A stretch of DNA of 64,000 nt from the NCBI RefSeq assembly GCF_016921195.1, contig NZ_JAFGYF010000002.1, forward strand, positions 372,001 through 436,000, given 5' to 3'. Both the position numbers and the translations under genes were made by a program. Numbering within the stretch: position 1 is the first letter of the stretch; every line of letters begins with the position of its first letter. This DNA comes from Cellulosimicrobium cellulans. GTDB taxonomy: Bacteria > Actinomycetota > Actinomycetes > Actinomycetales > Cellulomonadaceae. This document shows, piece after piece, positions 35,182 through 44,055 of the stretch. The notes below the pieces were generated by a model. That model had not been told where the DNA came from and searched no databases. It saw nothing but the letters and a program-made list of their open reading frames with translations.

Positions 35182-36243
35182 ATGGTCGCCCCGCCCCGCC
35201 TCGAACGGATCACCGTCGCCGAGGCGGCCGACCGCTACCTGGCGTCCGTCGCGGCCCAGACCCTGCGCGGGATCCTGTCGCCGACGACGCGGCGCAGCTA
35301 CGAGCGGGACGTGACGGAGTTCGCCCGGCTCGCCGGGGTGGCCCGGGTGCTGGACGACGTCACCGGGGAGGACGTCGACGACGTGCTCCTGCGCTACCAG
35401 ACCACGCCCGACGGCCGGTACGCGGACGCGTCCCGCAAGCCCGGCAGCCCGGGTCGCTCCGCGGCGACCGTGAACCGGTTCCGCCAGTCCGTCACCCGGT
35501 TCTTCTCCCACGCCGCGCGCGAGGGCTGGGTGCAGGCCGACCCGATGCAGTGGGCCGCTCCCCCGGCGCGCCTGCGCGACGGGCTGCGGGTCGCGCGCAC
35601 CGCGCTGTCCGCGGGCTCCGCGGCGTCGCTGCTCGAGGTCTCCGCGGCACGGACCCCGCCCGACGCGGCGACGTCGCGCCGCGACCAGGACCTCCAGCTC
35701 CGCGACCGCCTCGTCGTCGCGCTCCTGCTCGTCCTCGGCCCGCGCGTGTCCGAGCTCGAGCGCGCGAACCTCGACGACTTCGCGCGCGAGCCCGACCAGA
35801 CGCGGTGGCGCATCCAGGGCAAGGGGGGACACGTCCGCACGGTGACGCTCTCTCCCCCGCTGGCCGCCGCGCTCGAGGAGTACCTGGAGCACCTGCGCCC
35901 GACGCTGCTCGCGCGCCGCCCCGAGGACCCCGACGCGCGACGCGCCCTGCTGCTGTCCTGGCGCGGCCGGCGCATCGACGCCCAGGCCGTGCGCGGCCTC
36001 CTGCGGCGCTGCGTCGCGCGCATGCCCGCGCAGTTCCGGCGCGAGGCCACGCCGCACGCGCTGCGCCACACCACCGCGACGCTGCTGGCCGCCGAGGGAT
36101 GGGACGTGAAGGTCGTCGCCGAGCTCCTCGGGCACGCGTCGATCGCGACCACGGGTGTGTACCTCGACCGGATCGAGGGCGAGCTGGCCGCCGCCATCCG
36201 AGCCCATCCGCTCTCGGCCGCCCTCGAGCCCGCGGACGCCTGA
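35182..36243 (+). CDS. Tyrosine recombinase (XerC/D-like site-specific integrase)
   Basis: 353 residues, complete. A SAM-like N-terminal DNA-binding domain (10-125: TVAEAADRYLASVAAQTLRGILSPTTRRSYERDVTEFARLAGV) is followed by the catalytic domain. The conserved residues are visible: Arg in GPRVSELERANLDD, Lys in GKGGHVRTV, HxxR in TPHALRHTTATLL, His in LLGHASIATT and the Tyr nucleophile in TTGVYLDR. No direct repeats, excisionase or phage genes flank it, so it looks like a resident recombinase, not the integrase of a recent island. ATG with AAGGAGG upstream. Confidence 0.9.
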   Translation: MVAPPRLERITVAEAADRYLASVAAQTLRGILSPTTRRSYERDVTEFARLAGVARVLDDVTGEDVDDVLLRYQTTPDGRYADASRKPGSPGRSAATVNRFRQSVTRFFSHAAREGWVQADPMQWAAPPARLRDGLRVARTALSAGSAASLLEVSAARTPPDAATSRRDQDLQLRDRLVVALLLVLGPRVSELERANLDDFAREPDQTRWRIQGKGGHVRTVTLSPPLAAALEEYLEHLRPTLLARRPEDPDARRALLLSWRGRRIDAQAVRGLLRRCVARMPAQFRREATPHALRHTTATLLAAEGWDVKVVAELLGHASIATTGVYLDRIEGELAAAIRAHPLSAALEPADA

Positions 36244-36513
36244 CGCGCGGACCGCGAGGCGCGTAGCGTCACCCGCGCCGGGGGCCCACAGGTCCGCGGC
36301 GCCGGCCCGACGACGTTCCCTGCTCCTGCGCGTCGTGACGCCCCCGCGTGGCGCTCGCGGTCGACGCCCGCCCGGCCGGGGTGTGGGCGCACCGCGCGAG
36401 CCGTGGCACGTCGGCCTGAGGTCGGCGTGCGAACGCGCGGCGTCGGGGGGAACCTGGCGGCAGACCGGCCCCGCCGTCCGGGCGGCGGTCGGACCGAGGA
36501 GAGGGAGGATGCC
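36244..36513. other. 270-bp gap without a supported gene
   Basis: GC-rich sequence between the recombinase and the small Rho-N protein gene. I see no RNA structure, promoter or coding signal beyond the GGGAGG ribosome-binding site at its right end. Confidence 0.4.
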
Positions 36514-36783
36514 GTGCCGAAGCGCGACCCGGGCCCCAGCGTGAAGGACCCCGAGCTGTACGAGAAGCTGCGCGACGAGGGCGACTCGAAGGAGAAGGCG
36601 GCGCGCATCGCGAACGCCGCGGCAGGGTCGTCCCGCACGAGCGTCGGCCGCAAGGGCGGCAAGGCCGGCGACTACGACGACTGGACGGTCGACAAGCTGC
36701 GCAAGCGTGCCGCGGAGATCGGTATCGAGGGCCGGTCCTCGATGCGCAAGTCGGAGCTGATCAAGGCCCTCCGCTCGCACTGA
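36514..36783 (+). CDS. Small protein with DUF7218-like N-terminus and Rho N-terminal/SAP-like domain
   Basis: 89 residues from the GTG at 36514, preceded by GAGGGAGGA. PSVKDPELYEKLRDEGDSKEKAARIANAAA is a short helical motif frequent in small actinobacterial proteins. DDWTVDKLRKRAAEIGIEGRSSMRKSELIKALRSH is a Rho-N/SAP-like helix-extended loop-helix for nucleic-acid binding. Such proteins are often stress-induced; the exact role is unknown. Confidence 0.8.
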   Translation: MPKRDPGPSVKDPELYEKLRDEGDSKEKAARIANAAAGSSRTSVGRKGGKAGDYDDWTVDKLRKRAAEIGIEGRSSMRKSELIKALRSH

Positions 36784-36884
36784 TCCATCTGCGGCGTCCC
36801 TGACCGGCCCTGCCGTGCGAGATCTCACCCGCTGCGCGCTCGCCCTGCGGTCGCGCTCGGGGGCGTGCCCGCTACGGTGAGTGC

Positions 36885-38138
36885 GTGCACCTGTCGCCCG
36901 ACTCCGCCCTGCGCACCGCTCGCCGTCTGATCTCCCGTGCGCTCGTGGTCGCCGTCGCGGCGCCCGTCACGGTCGCGGGTGTGCTCGTCACCGCGGACGC
37001 GATCCGCAAGCGCCGCAACACGACCGAGGCGTCGTTCCCCCGGTCCGCCCCCGCCGACGTCGAGGTCGCGGGCACCACGACCACGGTGTTCACGTACGGC
37101 GAGGACGTGTACCGGGAGATGCTCGGGGCGATCCGAGGGGCGCAGCGCCGCATCCTGCTGGAGACGTACATCTGGAAGGGCGACGCGCTCGGCGAGGAGT
37201 TCAAGCAGGCGCTGATCGAGGCGAGCGAGCGTGGGGTCGAGGTGTTCGTCGTCTACGACGGCTTCGCGAACCTCGTCGTCCCGCAGGCGTTCTTCGACCT
37301 GCCGGAGCCGATCCACGTGATCCGCTACCCCGTGTTCCGCCCGGGCGTGCTCCTGCTCAACGTGCGCAAGTCGGGCCGCGACCACCGCAAGATCCTCGTG
37401 GTCGACGACGAGATCGCGTTCGTCGGCGGGTACAACATCGGCGCCCTGTACGCGACGCAGTGGCGCGACACGCACGTGCGCCTCGTCGGCCCCAGCGCGT
37501 GGGAGCTGCGCAACGCGTTCGTCGACTTCTGGAACGCGAACCGCAAGCCCGGCCAGCCGCTGCTCTCCGACCCGGGGTCGGTCCACTGGGAGCCCCGGCT
37601 GCGCGCGGCGCGCAACGCGCCCGCGCACCTCGTGTTCCCGATCCGCGGCATCTACCTCGACGCGATCGACCGCGCGAGCTCGCACGTCTACATCACGCAG
37701 GCATACTTCATCCCGGACCGGGAGATCCTCGCCGCGCTCCTCGCGGCCGCGGCGCGTGGGGTCGACGTGCGCGTCCTCGTGCCCGAGCGGTCCAACCACG
37801 TGCTGGCGGACTGGCTGTCGCGGGGCCTGTACACGGCGCTGCTCAAGGGCGGGGTGCGCATCCACCTGTACCGGGACGCGATGGTGCACGCGAAGACCGC
37901 GACCATCGACGGCGCGTGGACGACGATCGGCACGGCGAACATCGACCGGCTCTCGCTCACGGGCAACTACGAGGTGAACCTCGAGATCACCGACCCCGGG
38001 GTGGCCGAGCAGATGGAGAAGGTGTTCGAGATCGACCTGTCGAACTCCCGCGAGCTCACGCTCGCCGAGTGGGACTCCCGGTCGGTGGCGGCCAAGCTCA
38101 GCGAGGTCGTCCTCACTCCCCTGCGCCCGCTGCTGTAG
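36885..38138 (+). CDS. Phospholipase D/cardiolipin synthase-family enzyme
   Basis: 417 residues with an N-terminal membrane helix (ISRALVVAVAAPVTVAGVLVTADAI) and two HKD motifs: HRKILVVDDEIAFVGGYN and HAKTATIDGAWTTIGTANID. The fold joins two phosphatidyl groups (cardiolipin synthesis) or hydrolyses phosphodiesters. LETYIWKGDALGEEFKQALIEASERGVEVFVVYDGF and QAYFIPDREILAALLAAAARGVDVRVLVPE are typical of ClsA/B-like proteins. GTG start at 36885. Not in an obvious operon. Confidence 0.88.
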   Translation: MHLSPDSALRTARRLISRALVVAVAAPVTVAGVLVTADAIRKRRNTTEASFPRSAPADVEVAGTTTTVFTYGEDVYREMLGAIRGAQRRILLETYIWKGDALGEEFKQALIEASERGVEVFVVYDGFANLVVPQAFFDLPEPIHVIRYPVFRPGVLLLNVRKSGRDHRKILVVDDEIAFVGGYNIGALYATQWRDTHVRLVGPSAWELRNAFVDFWNANRKPGQPLLSDPGSVHWEPRLRAARNAPAHLVFPIRGIYLDAIDRASSHVYITQAYFIPDREILAALLAAAARGVDVRVLVPERSNHVLADWLSRGLYTALLKGGVRIHLYRDAMVHAKTATIDGAWTTIGTANIDRLSLTGNYEVNLEITDPGVAEQMEKVFEIDLSNSRELTLAEWDSRSVAAKLSEVVLTPLRPLL

Positions 38139-38183
38139 CGCCACCCGTCCGCGAGCGGGCGACGGCGCGGGCCGACGACGGTC

Positions 38184-39026
38184 TCAGCGCGCCGGGTCGG
38201 AGCGCAGCGTGTCCGCCGCGTCCTCCTCCGGGCGCGGCGGCACGGTCTCGTCGGCCTCGAGCAGCGTCACCTCGCCGAACTCGGGGTGCTCGTCGCGCAG
38301 CGCGCGGGCCGCGGCGTCACCGGCCCCGTCCAGGCTCCCTGCGGCGACGTCGAGCGTCTCACCGGGGGCGAGCGCCCGGTATGCGTACGTCCCGCCGGTG
38401 CGCTGCTCGCCCAGGAGCCGGTCGACGAGGGCGTGCCCGACCGTCGACAGCAGCGCGTCGTGGATCGGCACGACGACGCGCGGGTCGAGGTCGCGCACGA
38501 AGTCGATGGTCTCGGCGAGCTTGAGCCACGGCGCGGACACCGGTGCGAGGAGCAGGTCGAGCCGGCGCCCGCCGAGGAGGTCCGGGGCGGGAGCGTCGAA
38601 CGAGTCGCCCGGGTGCAGCAGCGTCGCGCCGTCGCCGCGCACGAGGTAGGTCACGTTCGCGATCCGCGGCACGTCGCGGTGGATCACCGCGTGCTGCCCG
38701 CCGCCGACGACGACCTCGAGCCCCCCGAGGTCGAGCCCGTCCCCGGGCGCGACGACGTGCACGCGCGAGGCGGCGCCGTCGGGCAGGGCGGGACGCAGCG
38801 CCGCGGCCACCGCGTCGGGCGCCCACACCGTGAACCCTCGACGCGCCGTCAACGCCTCGCCGAGCGCGGCCACGTCGACGTGGTCCGGGTGCTGGTGGGT
38901 GACGAGCACCGTGCTCGCGTCGCGCAGCGCTGCCGCCGCGTCGCTGAACGTGCCCGGGTCGATCGCGACGACCTGCCCGCCGTGGCGCACCGTGACGCAC
39001 GCGTGGCCGTGGAACGTGACTCGCAT
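38184..39026 (-). CDS. MBL-fold metallo-hydrolase
   Basis: About 280 residues from MRVTFHGHACVTVRHGGQVVAIDPGTFSD. The metal-binding motif is THQHPDHVDVAALGE, with further ligands in YLVRGDGATLLHPGDSFD and VVPIHDALL. This is the UlaG-like/beta-lactamase-like hydrolase type; substrate unknown. I use the ATG at 39026, which has GAAGGAGGG 5 bp upstream, rather than the in-frame GTG at 39044. About 50 bp downstream of pyc on the same strand. Confidence 0.88.
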   Translation of the reverse strand: MRVTFHGHACVTVRHGGQVVAIDPGTFSDAAAALRDASTVLVTHQHPDHVDVAALGEALTARRGFTVWAPDAVAAALRPALPDGAASRVHVVAPGDGLDLGGLEVVVGGGQHAVIHRDVPRIANVTYLVRGDGATLLHPGDSFDAPAPDLLGGRRLDLLLAPVSAPWLKLAETIDFVRDLDPRVVVPIHDALLSTVGHALVDRLLGEQRTGGTYAYRALAPGETLDVAAGSLDGAGDAAARALRDEHPEFGEVTLLEADETVPPRPEEDAADTLRSDPAR

Positions 39027-39074
39027 GAACCCTCCTTCGCTCACCCTGCCCCGCGGCTGACCCCCGCCCTGCGC

Positions 39075-42000
39075 TCAGACCACGACGAGGACGAGGTCAC
39101 CGCCCTCGAGCTGCTGGACCGCGCCGATCGCGACGCGCTGGACCGTGCCGGCGACCGGGGTCGTGATCGCGGCCTCCATCTTCATCGCCTCGACCGTGGC
39201 GACCGTCTGCCCGGCCTCGACGACGTCCCCGGCGCCGACGACCGGCGTCACCGCCCCGGCGAACGGCGCCGCGACCTGACCCGGCTGCGTCGGGTCGGCC
39301 TTCTCCGCCGTGCGCGCGTCCACGTCGACCGCCCGGTCCCGCACCTGGATCGGGCGCAGCTGACCGTTGAGGGTGAACATGACCGTGCGCATGCCGCGCT
39401 CGTCGGGAGTGCCGATCGCCTCGAGCCCGACGAGGAGGCGCACGCCCTTGCCGAGCGCGACCGCGACCTCCTGGCCCGGCTCGAGGCCGTACAGGTACGT
39501 CGGGGTGTCGAGCACCGACACGTCGCCGAACGCCTGACGCACCTGCTCGAACTCCTTGGTCGGCCCGGCGAAGAGCAGGTGGTTCAGGCGTCGGCGCCGC
39601 ACCTCCCCCGCCTGCGCGAGCTCGGCCTCGTCCTCCGGCGAGAGCGGGGTCACGCCGCCGCGCGCGGCACGACCGGCGAGCGCGCGCGAGCGGAACGGCT
39701 CCGGCCATCCCCCGGGCGGGTCGCCGAGCTCGCCGCCCAGGAACCCGATCACCGAGTCCGGGATGTCGAACGCCTGCGGGTCGGCCGCGAACTGGGCCGG
39801 GTCCGCGCCCGCCGCCACGAGGTGCAGCGCGAGGTCGCCCACGACCTTGGACGACGGCGTCACCTTCACCAGGCGCCCCAGGATGCGGTCCGCCGCGGCG
39901 TACGTCGCCTCGATCTGCTCGAACTTGTCCCCCAGGCCCAGCGCGATCGCCTGCTGACGCAGGTTGGACAGCTGCCCGCCCGGGATCTCGTGCTCGTACA
40001 CCCGCCCCGTCGGTCCCGGCAGGCCCGACTCGAACGGCGCGTAGACGCGACGCACCGCCTCCCAGTACGGCTCCAGGTCCGCGACCGCGGCCAGCGACAG
40101 ACCCGTGTCGCGCTCGGTGTGCTCGAGGCCCGCGACGAGCGCGGACAGCGACGGCTGGCTCGTGGTCCCCGCCATGGCGGCGCTCGCGGCGTCGACCGCG
40201 TCCACGCCGGCTGCCGCGGCGGCGAGCAGGGTCGCCGTCTGGCCACCCGAGGTGTCGTGCGTGTGCAGGTGCACGGGCAGGTCGAAGCGCTCGCGCAGCG
40301 CCGTCACGAGGCGCGTCGCCGCCGCGGGGCGCAGCAGCCCGGCCATGTCCTTGATCGCGAGCACGTGCGCGCCGGCGTCGACGATGCGGTCCGCGAGGCG
40401 CAGGTAGTAGTCGAGCGTGTAGAGGTCCTCGGCCGGGTCCAGCAGGTTGCCGGTGTAGCACAGCGCGACCTCGGCGACGGTCGTCCCGGTGGCGCGTACG
40501 GCCTCGATCGCTGGACGCATCTGGTCGACGTCGTTGAGCGCGTCGAAGATCCGGAACACGTCGATGCCCGTCGCGGCGGCCTCCTCGACGAACGCCTCCG
40601 TGACGCGCGTCGGGTACGGCGTGTACCCGACCGTGTTGCGCCCGCGCAGGAGCATCTGGATCGCGAGGTTCGGCATCGCCTCGCGCAGCGTCGTGAGCCG
40701 CTCCCACGGGTCCTCCCCGAGGAAGCGCAGCGCGACGTCGTACGTCGCCCCGCCCCACGCCTCGACCGACCACAGCTGCGGCGTGGCCCGCGCGACGTAC
40801 GGCGCCACGGCGGCCAGGTCGTGCGTGCGCACACGGGTCGCGAGCAGCGACTGGTGCGCGTCGCGGAACGTCGTGTCCGTGACGCGCAGCCGCTGCTCGC
40901 CCCGCAGCGCCCGCGCGAACCCCTCCGGGCCGAGCTCGAGAAGCTGCTGGCGCGTGCCGGGCGGCGGCGCGACCGACAGGTCGAGCGCGGGCAGCTTCGT
41001 CGCGGGGTCCGTGGTGCGCCGCGGCTCGCCGTGCGGGCGGTTGACCGTCGTGTCCCCCACGTACGCGAGCAGGCGCGTGCCCCGGTCGGCGCTCTCGCGC
41101 GCCGCGAGCAGCTCGGGCCGCTCGTCGATGAACGACGTCGCCACGTTCCCCGCGACGAACTCCGGGTCCGCGAGCACGGCCTGCAGGAACGGGATGTTGG
41201 TCCGGATCCCGCGGATGCGGAACTCGGCGAGCGCGCGCCGGGCGCGGCGCACCGCCGTCGGGAAGTCGCGCCCGCGGCACGTGAGCTTGACGAGCATCGA
41301 GTCGAAGTGGCCCGAGACGACGGACCCGGCGGTCGCCGTCGCGCCGTCGAGCCGCACGCCCGCCCCGCCCGGGGAGCGGTACGCGATGATGCGGCCCGTG
41401 TCGGGCCGGAACCCGTTCGCCGGGTCCTCGGTCGTGATGCGCGTCTGCAGGGCGGCGCCGTTGACGCGCACGTCCTCCTGCCGGATCCCGAGGTCCTCCA
41501 GCGTCTCGCCCGCGGCGATGCGCATCTGCGCGGACACGAGGTCGACGTCGGTGACCTCCTCGGTCACCGTGTGCTCGACCTGGATGCGCGGGTTCATCTC
41601 GATGAACACGTGCTGCCCGGCGCGCTCCCCCACGGTGTCGACGAGGAACTCGACCGTGCCGGCGTTCTGGTAGCCGATGTGCCGGGCGAACCTCACCGCG
41701 TCCGCGCACAGCGCGTCCCGGACCGCCGGGTCGAGGTTGGGCGCGGGCGCGATCTCGACGACCTTCTGGTGCCGGCGCTGCAGCGAGCAGTCCCGCTCGT
41801 ACAGGTGCACGACGTTCCCCGCACCGTCGGCGAGGATCTGCACCTCGATGTGCCGCGGGCGCAGCACCGCCTGCTCCAGGAACACGGTCGGGTCACCGAA
41901 CGCGCCGTCCGCCTCGCGCATCGCCGCAGCGAGCGACTCGGGCAGGTCCTCGCGCGCGTCGACGCGGCGCATGCCGCGCCCGCCGCCCCCGGCCACGGCC

Positions 42001-42473
42001 TTGACGAACACCGGGAAGCCGATGTCGTCGGCGGCCGCGACGAGCTCGTCGACGTCCGACGACGGCTCGCTCGACGCCAGCACCGGCAGCCCCGCCGCGC
42101 GCGCCGCCTTGAGCGCGCGCACCTTGTTGCCCGCGAGCTCGAGCACCTCCGGCGGCGGCCCGACGAACGTCAGCCCGGCGTCCGCGCACGCGCGCGCCAG
42201 GTCAGGGTTCTCCGACAGGAACCCGTAACCGGGGTAGACGGCGTCCGCGCCCGCCTCCCGGGCGACGCGCACGATCTCCTCGATGTCCAGGTACGCACGC
42301 ACCGGGTGCCCGGGCTCCCCGATGAGGTACGCCTCGTCGGCCTTGAGCCGGTGCTCGGAGTTGCGGTCCTCCTGCGGGAACACCGCGACGGTGCGGGCCC
42401 CCAGCTCGTAGGCGGCGCGGAACGCCCTGACGGCGATCTCCGCGCGGTTGGCGACCAGGACCTTCGAGAACAC
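39075..42473 (-). CDS. pyc: Pyruvate carboxylase
   Basis: 1132 residues, the normal length of the single-chain enzyme. Order: biotin carboxylase (1-455; KAVAGGGGRGMRRVDAREDLPESL, EMNPRIQVEHTVTEEVTDVDLVSAQM), carboxyltransferase (about 500-950; DTTFRDAHQSLLATRVRTHDLAAVAPYV, CYTGNLLDPAEDLYTLDYYL), and the C-terminal biotinyl domain with VEAMKMEA carrying the biotin Lys. It makes oxaloacetate from pyruvate, the main anaplerotic step. I choose the GTG at 42473 (FSKVLVANRAEIAVRAF), which has GGAG 5 bp upstream; in-frame codons run up to 42587 but do not resemble the family. Confidence 0.96.
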   Translation of the reverse strand: MFSKVLVANRAEIAVRAFRAAYELGARTVAVFPQEDRNSEHRLKADEAYLIGEPGHPVRAYLDIEEIVRVAREAGADAVYPGYGFLSENPDLARACADAGLTFVGPPPEVLELAGNKVRALKAARAAGLPVLASSEPSSDVDELVAAADDIGFPVFVKAVAGGGGRGMRRVDAREDLPESLAAAMREADGAFGDPTVFLEQAVLRPRHIEVQILADGAGNVVHLYERDCSLQRRHQKVVEIAPAPNLDPAVRDALCADAVRFARHIGYQNAGTVEFLVDTVGERAGQHVFIEMNPRIQVEHTVTEEVTDVDLVSAQMRIAAGETLEDLGIRQEDVRVNGAALQTRITTEDPANGFRPDTGRIIAYRSPGGAGVRLDGATATAGSVVSGHFDSMLVKLTCRGRDFPTAVRRARRALAEFRIRGIRTNIPFLQAVLADPEFVAGNVATSFIDERPELLAARESADRGTRLLAYVGDTTVNRPHGEPRRTTDPATKLPALDLSVAPPPGTRQQLLELGPEGFARALRGEQRLRVTDTTFRDAHQSLLATRVRTHDLAAVAPYVARATPQLWSVEAWGGATYDVALRFLGEDPWERLTTLREAMPNLAIQMLLRGRNTVGYTPYPTRVTEAFVEEAAATGIDVFRIFDALNDVDQMRPAIEAVRATGTTVAEVALCYTGNLLDPAEDLYTLDYYLRLADRIVDAGAHVLAIKDMAGLLRPAAATRLVTALRERFDLPVHLHTHDTSGGQTATLLAAAAAGVDAVDAASAAMAGTTSQPSLSALVAGLEHTERDTGLSLAAVADLEPYWEAVRRVYAPFESGLPGPTGRVYEHEIPGGQLSNLRQQAIALGLGDKFEQIEATYAAADRILGRLVKVTPSSKVVGDLALHLVAAGADPAQFAADPQAFDIPDSVIGFLGGELGDPPGGWPEPFRSRALAGRAARGGVTPLSPEDEAELAQAGEVRRRRLNHLLFAGPTKEFEQVRQAFGDVSVLDTPTYLYGLEPGQEVAVALGKGVRLLVGLEAIGTPDERGMRTVMFTLNGQLRPIQVRDRAVDVDARTAEKADPTQPGQVAAPFAGAVTPVVGAGDVVEAGQTVATVEAMKMEAAITTPVAGTVQRVAIGAVQQLEGGDLVLVVV

Positions 42474-42669
42474 CGGCACTCCATCCGTCGACCGTGCGAC
42501 GCCGCCGGGACGAGACGCGCCGCGTACCGGGCGATCCTCCCACGCCCTCGCCGGGCGGGCCGTCGGGCCGGCTGTGACGTGCTCCACAGGGGCGCACGTG
42601 CCGGGGGACGCGCCACCCGCGCGTGTCCGCGGTCCTGCCTGCCTCAGGAGCTGGCGGCGCTCGCGGACG

Positions 42670-43260
42670 TCAGCCGGCGGAGCGGGCGCGACGACGCTGG
42701 GCGAGCTCGTCCTGGGGGCTCACGACCGACCCGTCCTCGTCGTCGAGGGACTCGGTCGGCAGCTCCGCGAGCGTGCCCTCGACCTCGCGCCACACCCGGC
42801 CGACCGCGATGCCGAACACGCCCTGGCCGCCCTGGACGAGGTCCACGACCTCGTCGGGCGACGTGCACTCGTACACGCTCGCGCCGTCGCTCATGAGGGT
42901 GATCTGCGCGAGGTCCTCGACCCCGCGCTCACGCAGGTGCTCGACGGCCGTCCGGATCTGCTGCAGCGAGACCCCGGTGTCCAGGAGGCGTTTGACGACC
43001 TTGAGGACGAGGATGTCCCGGAAGCTGTACAGGCGGTGGGAGCCCGACCCGGAGGCGGGGCGCACGGTCGGCTCGACCAGGCCGGTGCGGGCCCAGTAGT
43101 CGAGCTGGCGGTACGTGATGCCCGCGGCACGGCACGCGGTCGGCCCGCGGTAGCCGGTGGTCGTGTCCTGCTCGGTGATGTCCTCCCCGAAGAGGAGGCC
43201 CTGCGCACCGTGCGGAACTGCCGCGCCGGCACCGACGCTCGCCTCACCGCTGCTGTTCAC
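42670..43260 (-). CDS. MerR-family transcriptional regulator (Rv1830-like)
   Basis: 196 residues. The MerR HTH is YRGPTACRAAGITYRQLDYWARTGLVEPTVRPASGSGSHRLYSFRDILVLKVVKRLLDTGVSLQQIRTAVEHLRERG (about 40-120), followed by a ligand-type C-terminal region. In mycobacteria the gene order garA-Rv1828-Rv1829-Rv1830 is the same, and this is the last of the four. GTG at 43260, preceded by AGGAGG. The 210 bp upstream contain a MerR-like dyad. Confidence 0.9.
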   Translation of the reverse strand: MNSSGEASVGAGAAVPHGAQGLLFGEDITEQDTTTGYRGPTACRAAGITYRQLDYWARTGLVEPTVRPASGSGSHRLYSFRDILVLKVVKRLLDTGVSLQQIRTAVEHLRERGVEDLAQITLMSDGASVYECTSPDEVVDLVQGGQGVFGIAVGRVWREVEGTLAELPTESLDDEDGSVVSPQDELAQRRRARSAG

Positions 43261-43382
43261 TGTCGCCTCCTGGGGTGATGTCACGACCACGCTATGGGTG
43301 CGGTCCGGGGCCGTCAACGACCGACGACCCGAGCGCGCGGGCGTGTCGCGCCCGCACGACCGGGGACCCGGCCGGCCAACCC

Positions 43383-43397
43383 TCGACCTGAGGTCGA
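43383..43397. promoter_or_regulatory. MerR-type dyad upstream of the Rv1830-like gene
   Basis: TCGACCT-G-AGGTCGA is a perfect 7-bp inverted repeat with a 1-bp centre. The flanking AACCCTCGA (43378-43386) recurs inverted as TCGAGGGTT at 43440-43448. MerR regulators bind dyads of about this size in their target promoters, so autoregulation by the neighbouring MerR proteins is plausible. Confidence 0.5.
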
Positions 43398-43475
43398 ACG
43401 TCGATCTTGTCCGTTGTGTCCGCAGACCTCGACCGCCGCTCGAGGGTTGTGCCTCGAGCGCGGATCCGGCCCGCG

Positions 43476-43967
43476 CTACTCGTCCACCGAGAAGTCCTCC
43501 GGTTGGACGTGGTCCAGGAAGTCGCGGAACTTCTCGACCTCCTCCTGCTGCGCGACGTCGACCACCTCGACCCCCGCCGTCGCGACGACCTCCGCCGAGC
43601 ACAGCACCGGGCTGCCCGTGCGCACCGCGACCGCGATCGCGTCCGACGCGCGCGAGTCGAGCCGCACGCCGTTGCTCAGCACCAGCTCGGCGAAGAAGAT
43701 GCCGCCGTCGAGCGCGACGATCTCCGCCCGCTCCAGCCGCACCCCGACCGCGTCGAGCAGGTCCCGCAGCAGGTCGTGGGTCATGGGCCGCGGCGTCGGC
43801 AGTCCGGCCTGGGCCATCGCGATCGCGCTCGCCTCCCGCGGTCCGATGACGATCGGCACGACGAGCTCGGACGCGTCGTCCAGCAGCAGCACCACGATCT
43901 CCTGGTCGCGCTGCTGCTGACGGACCCCGAGCACCTCGACCGGGACCATCGGGACGTCGTCGCTCAC
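43476..43967 (-). CDS. Bifunctional nuclease (DUF151) family protein
   Basis: 163 residues of the BFN domain: VEVLGVRQQQRDQEIVVLLLDDASELVVPIVIGPREASAIAMAQAGLPTPRPMTHDLLRDLLDAVGVRLERAEIVALDGGIFFAELVLSNGVRLDSRASDAIAVAVRTGSPVLCSAEVV. Homologue of mycobacterial Rv1829. Plant members have RNase and DNase activity; the bacterial role is unclear. Start uncertain: GTG at 43967 sits directly against GGAGGG, and an ATG at 43949 is possible. The C-terminus is rich in Glu. Confidence 0.88.
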   Translation of the reverse strand: MSDDVPMVPVEVLGVRQQQRDQEIVVLLLDDASELVVPIVIGPREASAIAMAQAGLPTPRPMTHDLLRDLLDAVGVRLERAEIVALDGGIFFAELVLSNGVRLDSRASDAIAVAVRTGSPVLCSAEVVATAGVEVVDVAQQEEVEKFRDFLDHVQPEDFSVDE

Positions 43968-44055
43968 CCCTCCACGGTACGACTCCGTGCGGCATCCGGC
44001 AGAGGGTGGGACGGGTCCTGTCCGGGCTCGTCGCGGCGGAGGCACCGCGCGCGTG

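Noticed and set aside
38286-42896. A 1536-codon open frame on the plus strand
   Set aside because: Antisense to the MBL hydrolase and pyruvate carboxylase genes. Composition is Arg/Val/Asp-rich without domains.
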